Positions 1-5,753 of a stretch of 36,343 bases of DNA are shown here, piece after piece. Where the stretch lies: IMG/VR virus record IMGVR_UViG_3300025674_000151, positions 1-36,343 of that record; one strand, written 5' to 3'. The translations under genes and the position numbers were made by a program. Within the stretch, counting starts at the first letter, position 1. Every line of letters begins with the position of its first letter. The notes below the pieces were generated by a model that was given only the letters and a program-made list of their open reading frames with translations, ran no database searches and was not told where the DNA came from. The DNA comes from a virus.

Positions 1-50
1 GCCCTGGTCCTGCCCTGGTCCTGCCCTGGTCCTGCCCTGGTCCTGCCCTG
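1..50. repeat. 11-bp tandem repeat, about 4.5 units
   Basis: The unit GCCCTGGTCCT is repeated four times without change and followed by GCCCTG. The same array, with the same unit number, sits at 36262-36311. Tandem arrays at T7-like genome ends can relate to concatemer processing, but no function can be assigned from sequence. Confidence 0.9.
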
Positions 51-82
51 CCGTACAGCCGGAAAAGCGTGTAAACATGGCC
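1..82. repeat. Left copy of 82-bp direct terminal repeat
   Basis: These 82 bases are identical to 36262-36343. The copy starts with four full units of an 11-base tandem repeat (GCCCTGGTCCT) plus a partial unit, and ends with a GTGTAAAC octamer at 69-76. T7-like phages have direct terminal repeats, usually longer (T7: 160 bp), so this may be a genuine short repeat or only the overlap left by an assembler on a circularly closing contig. The identity is seen directly; the biological meaning is inferred. Confidence 0.9.
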
Positions 83-481
83 TCCCGTAGGTTTTTTGGG
101 GCTTAGAACGCACTGAGGGCAGTTTCACGGATTACCAGGATATTTTGAGGTTAAAGGCCTTCCCGCTAGCCGAAGGTATTCATGTGGGTCAACGAGACCC
201 CGCCGCCCAGCGGCGCCGCTCTTTAAAAACCAGTAGGCTCAGCACTCCCTGCGGGGACTCCACGGAGCTAGTCGCTACCCATGAACAAGGTAGCTAGGCT
301 AGGGTGAGAGCTTGAACCGACGATGCGTAGGCACTCGCCGCTAGGCGAGCCGCTACGGGGGGAACCCCGCAGTGCTGCGCACTTGGAAGGGGGTCTAGGT
401 TACCTGCCGCTACTGCGGAAGCGCCTAGTCCACCGCTAGCTCAGACCCCTAGCCAAACAGCTAGGTGCGCCAACGGCAAGC

Positions 482-489
482 GTTTACAC
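482..489 (+). repeat. GTTTACAC octamer, non-coding copy 1
   Basis: This copy sits in a perfect hairpin-capable palindrome, AGCGT-TTAC-ACGCT (479-492). The octamer recurs in the same orientation at 1855, 2260, 2323, 3249, 4738, 5169, 6742 and 7852. It recurs inverted (GTGTAAAC) at 69, 9445, 15608, 22433, 25060 and 36330. Function unknown; see findings. Confidence 0.7.
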
Positions 490-843
490 GCTACCCAAGC
501 TACACTCACTAGCGGTGTAGTGATTCTCGCGAGAGAGAGAGGGAGTCCGAGAGCGGCAAACGGTAACTAGGCGACTGCCTGGGGAGTAGGTAGCACTACC
601 TTCGGGGTGACGAGTCGCCTAGGCTAGACAAGGCGAAACACCGCCAACGCACACGCACTAAAAGCAAGCTAACAGCCTAGCTTAGGTCTTCCTTCCTGGC
701 ATCCGAACCAGGGACCACACTCCCGTAGGAGTGCGGTCGAGCGACAGTCTCAGCTTGAACCCGGCGAAACTCCGAGTCCTCAGTGGACGCGAGTGCAGGA
801 CGGTGTAGGTAGGAACCTTGGCAGTCCTACCCTGACGAGCTAG

Positions 844-884
844 CCAACCACACACAACCACACGCAACCACAACCACACCAACC
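844..884 (+). promoter_or_regulatory. A/C-only leader before the 885 gene
   Basis: The 41 bases directly before the ATG are all A or C except one G, built from repeats of CAACCACA. There is no purine-rich Shine-Dalgarno sequence. It is the first of a series of similar leaders in the early block. Confidence 0.7.
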
Positions 885-1166
885 ATGACCGAATTACCAC
901 TAGATTCTATTCTCTCGCATCCGTTCGCTTGGCCTGGAGGCTATGAGCGGTTCCTAGTCACCGATGATGGCGGCTGTATCTGCCACAAGTGCGCGAAGGC
1001 GGAGAAGGAGTTAATCAAGAACGCAACTCCCGGCGACGGATGGCACGCCGTCGGCATCGGATGCGCCGCCGAAATCGACGGTCCAAGCCACTGTGACCAT
1101 TGTCATCACGCGATTGTCGAATGCTGGCAGTGCGAAGACGACGCTTGCCGAGGATGCACCGAGTAG
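885..1166 (+). CDS. Small Cys/His-rich putative zinc-binding protein
   Basis: A 93-residue protein with ten cysteines: C31, C33, C36, C60, C70, C73, C80, C83, C88 and C91, arranged as CxxC pairs, with nearby histidines (H34, H69, H74, H75). This suggests one or two structural zinc sites. The N-terminal part (HPFAWPGGY, then a CHKC) resembles small conserved phage proteins of unknown function. It is the first gene after the non-coding left region, where T7-like phages keep early host-takeover genes, so a host- or defence-directed role is possible but not shown. The start is the ATG right after the A/C leader and has no Shine-Dalgarno site. Confident as a gene, not as to function. Confidence 0.8.
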   Translation: MTELPLDSILSHPFAWPGGYERFLVTDDGGCICHKCAKAEKELIKNATPGDGWHAVGIGCAAEIDGPSHCDHCHHAIVECWQCEDDACRGCTE

Positions 1167-1174
1167 GCAAGCCG

Positions 1175-1265
1175 ACTACACCACACCCAACCACACACAA
1201 CCACACCAACCACACCCAACCCCCACAACCACACACGCAACCACACCCAACCACACGCACACAAA
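1175..1265 (+). promoter_or_regulatory. A/C-only leader before the 1266 gene
   Basis: About 90 bases of CCACAC / CAACC repeats on the coding strand with hardly any G or T. No Shine-Dalgarno site precedes the ATG at 1266. Confidence 0.7.
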
Positions 1266-1853
1266 ATGCACCACCACGCAACCCGAGAATCCTGGCTTAT
1301 CGAAGCCGCCGAACACCTAACGCCGCTCATCCTGGAGGCAGGAGGGCCGGAGTTTAAACAGCCACTTGTCTCCGTCGGTCTTCCGTCGGGCCGAGGTGGG
1401 AAGAATCAAGCCATCGGTCAATGCTGGTCGGCTGCTTGCTCCGACGATAAAGAGCGGAGCCACATCTTCGTATCGCCGACGCTTGACAACCCGACGCGAG
1501 TTCTCGATGTCCTGGCGCATGAGCTAATCCACAGTTCCGTGGGCGTCGAACACGGACACAAGGCCCCCTTCCGAAAGGTCGCTGTGGCCCTCGGCCTGGA
1601 GGGAAAGATGACCGCTACGGTTGCCGGACCTGAGCTACAGGCCAAGCTAGAGAAACTCGCGGAGACTCTCGGCGACTACCCACACGCCAAGCTCGACCCG
1701 AGGTCAGGCCGGAAGAAGCAGACGACGCGGATGCTGAAACTGGAGTGTCCGTCTTGCGGCGCGGTCGCTCGCATCAGCCGCAAGTGGGCCGATACGGTAA
1801 CGCTGAACTGCGACTGCGGCCTGGACGGCTGCACCCCCATGGAACTGGCATAG
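1266..1853 (+). CDS. SprT-like zinc metallopeptidase
   Basis: A 195-residue protein with a zincin motif, HELIH at residues 85-89, followed by E95-H96-G-H98, the arrangement of SprT-like peptidases where a third histidine completes the zinc site. The C-terminal third has a zinc-ribbon-like set of cysteines (C161, C164, C182, C184, C189). SprT-family proteases (Spartan, bacterial SprT) are linked to cleavage of proteins bound to DNA, and SprT-like proteins are frequent in phages with unknown targets. A second zincin of a different subtype lies at 33155-33466 on the other strand. Being early, this one may act on host proteins; that is inference. The start follows an A/C leader. The family call is firm, the substrate unknown. 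Confidence 0.8.
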   Translation: MHHHATRESWLIEAAEHLTPLILEAGGPEFKQPLVSVGLPSGRGGKNQAIGQCWSAACSDDKERSHIFVSPTLDNPTRVLDVLAHELIHSSVGVEHGHKAPFRKVAVALGLEGKMTATVAGPELQAKLEKLAETLGDYPHAKLDPRSGRKKQTTRMLKLECPSCGAVARISRKWADTVTLNCDCGLDGCTPMELA

Positions 1854-1854
1854 C

Positions 1855-1862
1855 GTTTACAC
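1855..1862 (+). repeat. GTTTACAC octamer, non-coding copy 2
   Basis: It lies inside GCGTTTACACGC just after the zincin stop codon. The same dodecamer occurs at 480-491 and 2258-2269 and can fold as GCGT-TTAC-ACGC. Confidence 0.7.
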
Positions 1863-1917
1863 GCACCCAACCCAACCCCCACACCACACACACGCACCCA
1901 ACCCAACACACCGCACC
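1863..1917 (+). promoter_or_regulatory. A/C-only leader before the 1918 gene
   Basis: Spacer of CACCCAACC / CACACAC repeats with two isolated G and no T before the ATG at 1918. No Shine-Dalgarno site. Confidence 0.65.
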
Positions 1918-2253
1918 ATGAAAACCATCCACACCGAACACACCACCAACGGCAGCCGATACACCTACGACTTCAGTCTGTCGTCTACCCAATGGGCGCA
2001 GCTTGACACGCCGCAGGATGCCAGCTATTACGGCGTATGGGTCAACCCCTTCCGGCTGCGCGTCCTGACCTATGTCGAGGGCGACAGCACCGTGCTTCAA
2101 GCGGAATCCAAGGCCGACCTGACCGCATACCTCCGCCGACTGGAAGACTACTACAAAGAGGGCGACCGAGAGCTACCGAAAATCGACCCTGGATTCGACG
2201 ACAGTCTCCGCGCCGAGTTTGTGCGCCTTGGCCTGGAGGACATGATTCACTAG
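1918..2253 (+). CDS. Conserved phage-type protein of unknown function
   Basis: A 111-residue soluble protein with many aromatic residues in the middle (WAQLDTPQDASYYGVWVNP, residues 22-40) and a charged C-terminal half. The central stretch resembles small hypothetical proteins seen in other phages, but no domain or catalytic motif is recognised. It is flanked by GTTTACAC octamers at 1855 and 2260 and preceded by an A/C leader. Coding is supported by the leader-ATG arrangement shared with its neighbours and by a clean stop before the next spacer. Early host-directed role possible, not demonstrated. Confidence 0.75.
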   Translation: MKTIHTEHTTNGSRYTYDFSLSSTQWAQLDTPQDASYYGVWVNPFRLRVLTYVEGDSTVLQAESKADLTAYLRRLEDYYKEGDRELPKIDPGFDDSLRAEFVRLGLEDMIH

Positions 2254-2340
2254 CGCAGCGTTTACACGCACCCAACCCCCACACCCAACCACACACAACC
2301 ACACACAACCACAACCCACACCGTTTACACAGCACCAACC
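2254..2340 (+). promoter_or_regulatory. A/C leader with two GTTTACAC octamers
   Basis: The octamers lie at 2260-2267 and 2323-2330; between them are only A and C. The first is inside GCGTTTACACGC; the second is 10 bases before the ATG at 2341. No Shine-Dalgarno site is present. Confidence 0.65.
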
Positions 2341-2607
2341 ATGAACATCAATCGCACCGTTGAAGATTTGGTTCCAGGAATGCCGGACCGCGAAGTCCTC
2401 GTCCAGATGCCGCCTGCGCTCGGGGGCGCGCTCCCTGGGGAACGGTTCCAGGCGACCCTGGTAAACGGGGTCTCGCTGCGGACGCAGGACGGGCGCAGGC
2501 TGGCCGTTACGGGCGCGGCAGGCGACGATTATGTCATCGTTAGCTGCTTCCTCGGGGGCAACCTCGTCCAGGCTGGCCGGAAGGCGTTCATCTCCTGGCC
2601 GGAATAA
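2341..2607 (+). CDS. Small early protein of unknown function
   Basis: An 88-residue protein, Val/Gly/Leu-rich in the middle with alternating hydrophobic residues typical of a small beta-barrel or sandwich fold (ATLVNGVSLRTQDGRRLAV, then DDYVIVSCFL). It has no signal peptide, membrane segment or recognisable motif. Its ATG follows a leader carrying two GTTTACAC octamers, and the stop runs directly into the next A/C spacer. Not assigned to a family; the beta-rich impression is from hydrophobic patterning only. Confidence 0.7.
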   Translation: MNINRTVEDLVPGMPDREVLVQMPPALGGALPGERFQATLVNGVSLRTQDGRRLAVTGAAGDDYVIVSCFLGGNLVQAGRKAFISWPE

Positions 2608-2649
2608 CCTACCAACCACACCCAACCACACACAACCACACACCCAACC
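2608..2649 (+). promoter_or_regulatory. A/C-only leader before the 2650 gene
   Basis: 42 bases with a single T and no G, made of CCAACCACAC units, ending at the ATG. No Shine-Dalgarno site. Confidence 0.7.
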
Positions 2650-2982
2650 ATGACTGAACCCACCTTTGACCCTTGCTGCAACTGTGGCAGAGATACCTTC
2701 ATCCGACGCGGGGAACTGTTCTGCGACCGCCCTAGCTGCCGGACGGGGCAGGAGACTGCCGCCACCACCCCCGACGAAGCATCCACCAAGGCCGCAGAAG
2801 CCCTTGAAGCTCTGTCCGATTCCCTCAACCGCGATAACCTCGTGGAGGAGTGCTGGAGCATCCGTGGGATGGCCGATGCCCTAGTCGGACACAGCGAGCC
2901 GACCATGGACGCCGACCATCTCTACTCCGCCGACTACTGGCGCGGCTTCAGGGCCGTCCAGGCTGCGCTCTCCTCCTCCTAA
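2650..2982 (+). CDS. Small protein with N-terminal zinc ribbon
   Basis: A 110-residue protein. The first 30 residues carry CCNCG, then a CDRPSC about 15 residues later, a CxxC...CxxxxC pattern that suggests a small zinc ribbon. The rest is alpha-helical and acidic (EASTKAAEALEALSDSL, then a DADHLYSADYWRGF segment). The second half resembles small phage proteins of unknown role. It is one of four Cys-rich proteins in this early block, which could bind nucleic acid or host proteins. Start chosen as the ATG immediately after the A/C spacer. Confidence 0.7.
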   Translation: MTEPTFDPCCNCGRDTFIRRGELFCDRPSCRTGQETAATTPDEASTKAAEALEALSDSLNRDNLVEECWSIRGMADALVGHSEPTMDADHLYSADYWRGFRAVQAALSSS

Positions 2983-3024
2983 CCAACCACACACAACCCA
3001 ACCACACACAACCACACGCACACC
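2983..3024 (+). promoter_or_regulatory. A/C-only leader before the 3025 gene
   Basis: 42 bases containing one G and no T between the stop codon and the ATG at 3025. This is the clearest example of the A/C leader class. Confidence 0.7.
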
Positions 3025-3213
3025 ATGTCCCATCCTGACCTGCCCCGAAGCATCGAGACCAGTCCCATCGAGGATTTGGAAGCACTCTTTGTCAAGCTTG
3101 ACGGCCCCGCCATCTTCGACGAAATCAGCGCCCCCGAGCATGATGCCGACGAAGGCGAGCAACGCGCCTATCGGGAAGAAATCGAAGCAGCCCTCTACGA
3201 ACTGCTTAACTAA
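3025..3213 (+). CDS. Small acidic early protein, unknown
   Basis: A 62-residue strongly acidic protein (many Asp and Glu, few Lys or Arg) with two probable helices, around residues 17-27 and 46-61. Small acidic early proteins of T7-like phages are often DNA mimics or enzyme inhibitors (for example Ocr, Gp2), but there is no sequence match here and the analogy is only by size, charge and position. The start follows an A/C leader; the stop is followed by another A/C spacer. Confidence 0.65.
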   Translation: MSHPDLPRSIETSPIEDLEALFVKLDGPAIFDEISAPEHDADEGEQRAYREEIEAALYELLN

Positions 3214-3262
3214 CCACACCACAACCACCACCACCCACAACCCACACCGTTTACACACAACC
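3214..3262 (+). promoter_or_regulatory. A/C leader with GTTTACAC octamer before the 3263 gene
   Basis: The spacer is built of ACCACC / ACAACC units. The octamer lies at 3249-3256, six bases before the ATG, as at 2323-2330. It decides the start of the next gene at 3263 rather than at an upstream in-frame ATG (3089) buried in the preceding gene. Confidence 0.65.
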
Positions 3263-4141
3263 ATGAACGACACCACCACCCTGACCGCCGCCGACCTGAA
3301 GTTCAACCCCGAAGCGAAGGACTGGCACGGCGACTCCATCGAGCGCTTTAACCAGCTGCATGAGATTAACCAGACTGGCATCCTCAACAACCTCAGTCAG
3401 TTCTTCTCCTCCCTTCAGGAGTTCAGCGTCACCGAGCCTTCCTTCCTGCCCTTCGACCTGGAAATCACCAAGACTCGGCTTGACATCCCGAACAACTGGT
3501 GTGGCGTCTCCACGCGGTTCACTTTCACCCTCGACGGCAGGGAGGCCTTCTACATGCCGGTCATCGCTTGGGGGACGCCCTCTCTCAAAGCCGAGGTCTG
3601 GCTCGACGGCGCCTGGAAGAAGTTCCACTGCCGCGACTCCTCGGATGAGAAGAAGTACGCGAGCTTCATCAAGCGCCTGACGAAGGCCCTTATCCAGGCC
3701 CAAGTAAAGTTCACCGAGAAGCAGGCCGCGAAGCGTAAGTCCGCCGAGGTCGACGAGGCCTTCCGCAAGACCGAGCGTTACCGGCTGGAGCGTGAGGGCA
3801 TCAAGATGCAGAAAGCCGTCACCCGCCTCGGCCAGCGCATGGACCGCGAGCTAAAGGACAGCACTGGTATCGACTTCGTCTGGCGCCGCAGCACCTGCTA
3901 CCTTCGCTGCTCCCAGGACACCATTCAATTCGGTGACGATGAGAGGGCGATTGACAGGACGATTGATTACGACTTCGGCGTCGACCTCCGCGACGCCAAC
4001 CTCAACCTGCTGGAGAAGGCGCTGCCCATCATCAAGCGCTACGAGACCTGGGTCCGTCAGTACTTCGCCGGCTTCCGCGTCAACGCCGAGCGCCTCGCCG
4101 AACTCCCCTCCCGCGCCGACCTGCGCAAGCTCCGCTCCTAA
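3263..4141 (+). CDS. Early protein of unknown function, 292 aa
   Basis: This is the largest gene of the early block. An upstream in-frame ATG at 3089 lies inside the neighbouring gene, so the start at 3263, right after the A/C leader, is preferred. The N-terminal half looks mixed alpha/beta. The middle (about residues 130-200) is a long, very charged, probably coiled helix rich in Lys, Arg and Glu (KFTEKQAAKRKSAEVDEAF and onward). The C-terminus is again helical and basic. No enzyme motif, membrane segment or known domain is recognised. The charged helix could bind nucleic acid or support oligomerisation; that is a guess. Confidence 0.75.
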   Translation: MNDTTTLTAADLKFNPEAKDWHGDSIERFNQLHEINQTGILNNLSQFFSSLQEFSVTEPSFLPFDLEITKTRLDIPNNWCGVSTRFTFTLDGREAFYMPVIAWGTPSLKAEVWLDGAWKKFHCRDSSDEKKYASFIKRLTKALIQAQVKFTEKQAAKRKSAEVDEAFRKTERYRLEREGIKMQKAVTRLGQRMDRELKDSTGIDFVWRRSTCYLRCSQDTIQFGDDERAIDRTIDYDFGVDLRDANLNLLEKALPIIKRYETWVRQYFAGFRVNAERLAELPSRADLRKLRS

Positions 4142-4172
4142 CCCACACCGCCACCACCACCACCTCAGAAAC
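4142..4172 (+). promoter_or_regulatory. A/C-rich leader before the 4173 gene
   Basis: Dominated by CCA triplets, with a final CTCAGAAAC before the ATG. No good Shine-Dalgarno site. Confidence 0.55.
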
Positions 4173-4418
4173 ATGACCACCATCACCACCGCTGACGCAT
4201 TTGAAATCGGCGTGCAGTCCGCCGCTGAATACGAGGGCAACCTCGACGAGGTAGACGGCCTCATGGCCGCGACCGAGGAACTGACCCAGGCGCGCCTGAC
4301 CCCGAACTTCTCCCCGTGGTACGCCGCCCCCCTAGCCAGGGATGGCCGCGGCGACCTCCTCGCCGCCTTCGAAGACGGCTGGAACCACTGGGTCACCGAA
4401 GTCCACGAGCGATTCTAA
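4173..4418 (+). CDS. Small acidic early protein, unknown
   Basis: An 81-residue acidic protein beginning MTTITTADAFEIG with a run of Glu and Asp in the middle, and a C-terminal segment LAAFEDGWNHWVTEVHERF that resembles the end of small phage proteins of unknown function. The start is the ATG after the CCA-rich spacer. An in-frame upstream ATG at 3933 would run through the previous gene and is not used here. No function is assigned. Confidence 0.65.
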   Translation: MTTITTADAFEIGVQSAAEYEGNLDEVDGLMAATEELTQARLTPNFSPWYAAPLARDGRGDLLAAFEDGWNHWVTEVHERF

Positions 4419-4462
4419 CCACCACCACCACACACCACCACACAGACAGAACCAGAAGAAGA
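4419..4462 (+). promoter_or_regulatory. A/C-rich leader ending in a purine run
   Basis: CCA/CAC repeats followed by AGAAGAAGA before the ATG at 4463. This is the only early leader of the A/C type that ends in a purine stretch which might serve as a weak ribosome-binding site. Confidence 0.5.
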
Positions 4463-4597
4463 ATGACTTGGCGCTGGCTCACCCCTAACACTACCCGACA
4501 AGCCTTCCAGTTCAGCATCTACTGCTTCAACTATGTCGGCATCACAATCATGCTCGCTGGCTGGGGCTTCATGCTCTACTACAATCGCCAACCATGA
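4463..4597 (+). CDS. Small membrane protein, 44 aa
   Basis: A 44-residue protein with one hydrophobic segment (FNYVGITIMLAGWGFMLYY, about residues 22-40) and a short positively charged N-terminus, so probably a single-pass inner-membrane peptide. Its stop codon overlaps the start of the next gene in ATGA (4594-4597), and that gene also encodes a tiny membrane protein, so the two may act as a pair. Possible roles include superinfection exclusion or membrane perturbation; nothing in the sequence decides this. Confidence 0.6.
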   Translation: MTWRWLTPNTTRQAFQFSIYCFNYVGITIMLAGWGFMLYYNRQP

Positions 4598-4692
4598 AGA
4601 AACCCACCACCTCTGACCTCAAGGATGGATTGTGCTGCGCCGCCACCGCTGTGCTGCTGCTGGCTATCCTCATCCTCTTTCCTTCCACCTAA
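4594..4692 (+). CDS. Very small membrane protein, 32 aa
   Basis: Reading from the ATG that overlaps the previous stop gives 32 residues: MKKPTTSDLKDG, then a hydrophobic segment of Cys, Ala and Leu (about residues 13-30), then a stop. The ATGA overlap suggests translational coupling. A basic N-terminus with one short hydrophobic helix is the form of a membrane-inserted microprotein. The next gene starts only 13 bases after the stop, so this ORF fills what would otherwise be a gap. Not recognised as any known family. Confidence 0.55.
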   Translation: MKKPTTSDLKDGLCCAATAVLLLAILILFPST

Positions 4693-4705
4693 CCACCAAC
4701 CAAAG

Positions 4706-5014
4706 ATGACCGAAATCACCACCACTGACAACGCTGCGTTTACACAGGGCTACCTGTTGACCTCCTCTGGCAACCAAGTCGAGATGCCTGAGCCAGCCAA
4801 TGACGATGGAACCTACAGCCTCCAGCAACTGCAAGAAGCTGTGGGTGGCTACATCGAAATCCTTACCCCTGTCAGCGAACTGCCTGGGACTGTCGTGCTT
4901 GGCAACGAAGAGGGGCTTCAGAAACGGTTGCCCCTGAACTTGGCAGCTTCAACCTTGTGCGGCTTTCCTGTTGTCGGTAACATTGCCGTCGTGCCAGCTA
5001 GTACCGTCCAATGA
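4706..5014 (+). CDS. DUF3846-like protein
   Basis: A 102-residue protein. The arrangement LQ..VGGYIE (about residues 41-50), NEEG with a following basic patch and PLN (about 67-77), and a C-terminal VVGN..VVP matches the DUF3846 family of small phage and bacterial proteins as I remember it; the function of that family is unknown. A GTTTACAC octamer (4738-4745) lies inside the coding sequence. The start at 4706 follows a short A/C spacer ending in AAAG. It overlaps the next gene by ATGA. From here on the genes overlap rather than being spaced by A/C leaders. Confidence 0.65.
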   Translation: MTEITTTDNAAFTQGYLLTSSGNQVEMPEPANDDGTYSLQQLQEAVGGYIEILTPVSELPGTVVLGNEEGLQKRLPLNLAASTLCGFPVVGNIAVVPASTVQ

Positions 5015-5373
5015 AAACTTTCTACGGCGTCGATTGTCAAACCTGTGGCGACACTGGGATTGCAACCGAACTCCGCGACGAAGAAACCTTGATGGAGGTG
5101 CGTTGCTATCACTGCAACCGACGCCCGAAACTACCACCCAACTTCAAAAACATGAACCATTACCCCTTGTTTACACGGCCCACCAAGAGCAACCTTGAGG
5201 AGGCGGCAGCCCAACTAGGCGACCTGACCGAGCGCACCTATGAGTTGTCATGGGTGAACAGCAAACTTGTTCTGTTCCGTGAGGGCATCGCCGTCTCTCC
5301 TCCGTTCACCAAGAAAGAGATGGCTGCTTTTCTTCTGGCTTCCCTGACCTGCCTTCAGTCTGACGAAAGATGA
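5011..5373 (+). CDS. Small zinc-finger protein, unknown
   Basis: A 120-residue protein with a CQTCGDTG motif near the N-terminus (residues 9-16) and CYHC about 20 residues later, a DnaJ-like or rubredoxin-like zinc knuckle. The rest is a mixed helix/strand region with no motif. It overlaps both neighbours by ATGA (5011-5014 and 5370-5373), so it is probably made by coupled translation with them. Zinc knuckles of this kind often mediate nucleic-acid or protein contacts; the actual role is unknown. A GTTTACAC octamer lies at 5169-5176. Confidence 0.7.
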   Translation: MKTFYGVDCQTCGDTGIATELRDEETLMEVRCYHCNRRPKLPPNFKNMNHYPLFTRPTKSNLEEAAAQLGDLTERTYELSWVNSKLVLFREGIAVSPPFTKKEMAAFLLASLTCLQSDER

Positions 5374-5753
5374 GCAAGCTCATCGTCGTTACGGACCAAG
5401 GCACACGCTACCACCGCAGTGCGAAAATCCTGTCCCTTGACCCAAGCGAATACCAACTGCTGACTTCTGGCAACATTGGTCTAAGTCAGGTCTACGCTTT
5501 GGAAGAGTTCACGCTGGCCGACTTGCAAGGCGCAGTGAACCGCTACGAGGACGAAGAGGACAATCTGACGGAGGAAGACGAAGGCCATCGCAGCGATTGC
5601 TCCGATACTTCCTTCAAGGCCGTGGTCGGGGAGTTCTACTTCCACATCACCGCAATGCGAGGCGGCGCATTAATCCAAGTGCTGTACGCCAAGGATGACA
5701 GCATGGCGATGACGACCTTTCTTCCAAACCGCAAGGATGAAGGACAGCGATAA
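5370..5753 (+). CDS. Acidic early protein of unknown function
   Basis: A 127-residue protein, very acidic in the centre (NRYEDEEDNLTEEDEG, about residues 57-72), with beta-like hydrophobic patterning on both sides (SKLIVVTDQGTRY at the N-terminus, EFYFHITAMRGGALIQVLY near the C-terminus). It begins in an ATGA overlap with the previous stop and overlaps the next gene by 17 bases. No known domain. Confidence 0.65.
   Translation: MSKLIVVTDQGTRYHRSAKILSLDPSEYQLLTSGNIGLSQVYALEEFTLADLQGAVNRYEDEEDNLTEEDEGHRSDCSDTSFKAVVGEFYFHITAMRGGALIQVLYAKDDSMAMTTFLPNRKDEGQR

Larger units (their letters stand above)
83..884. other. Structured non-coding left region rich in hairpins and CTAG
   Basis: No credible gene is present here. 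The region is a chain of perfect inverted repeats: 158-162/172-176; 186-190/196-200 (loop AACGA); 201-206/210-215; 274-279/289-294; 334-339/344-349 with outer pairing 326-330/353-357; 356-360/365-369 closed by the GNRA loop GGAA; 371-375/379-383; 390-396/443-449; 407-410/415-418; 506-511/518-523; 567-576/613-622 (10 bp); 695-699/708-712; 718-723/728-733; 808-814/825-831. CTAG occurs 16 times in the first 884 bases, about 3-4 being expected by chance, and many copies lie inside the stems. It could be a structured leader RNA, a phage non-coding RNA or a DNA-level control region. No known RNA family or tRNA was recognised. Confidence 0.55.

Noticed and set aside
681-740. tRNA-like T-arm on the minus strand (CCTGG-TTCGGATG-CCAGG)
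   Set aside because: The loop has eight bases instead of seven, no acceptor partner or anticodon arm is found at the right distance, and the sequence is better explained as one of many hairpins in this region.
1175-1265. CRISPR-like array
   Set aside because: The CA-rich repeats are irregular and without unique spacers of constant length; they are leader sequences between genes.
682-1330. Open reading frames on the minus strand through the A/C spacers (Gly/Val/Trp/Cys-rich proteins)
   Set aside because: They are the mirror of the A/C repeats, have low-complexity translations and overlap well-supported plus-strand genes.
3089-3262. Longer form of the 292-residue early protein starting at 3089
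   Set aside because: The extra 58 codons lie inside the preceding gene and across an A/C spacer (giving a Thr/Asn/His run); the ATG at 3263 follows the standard leader.
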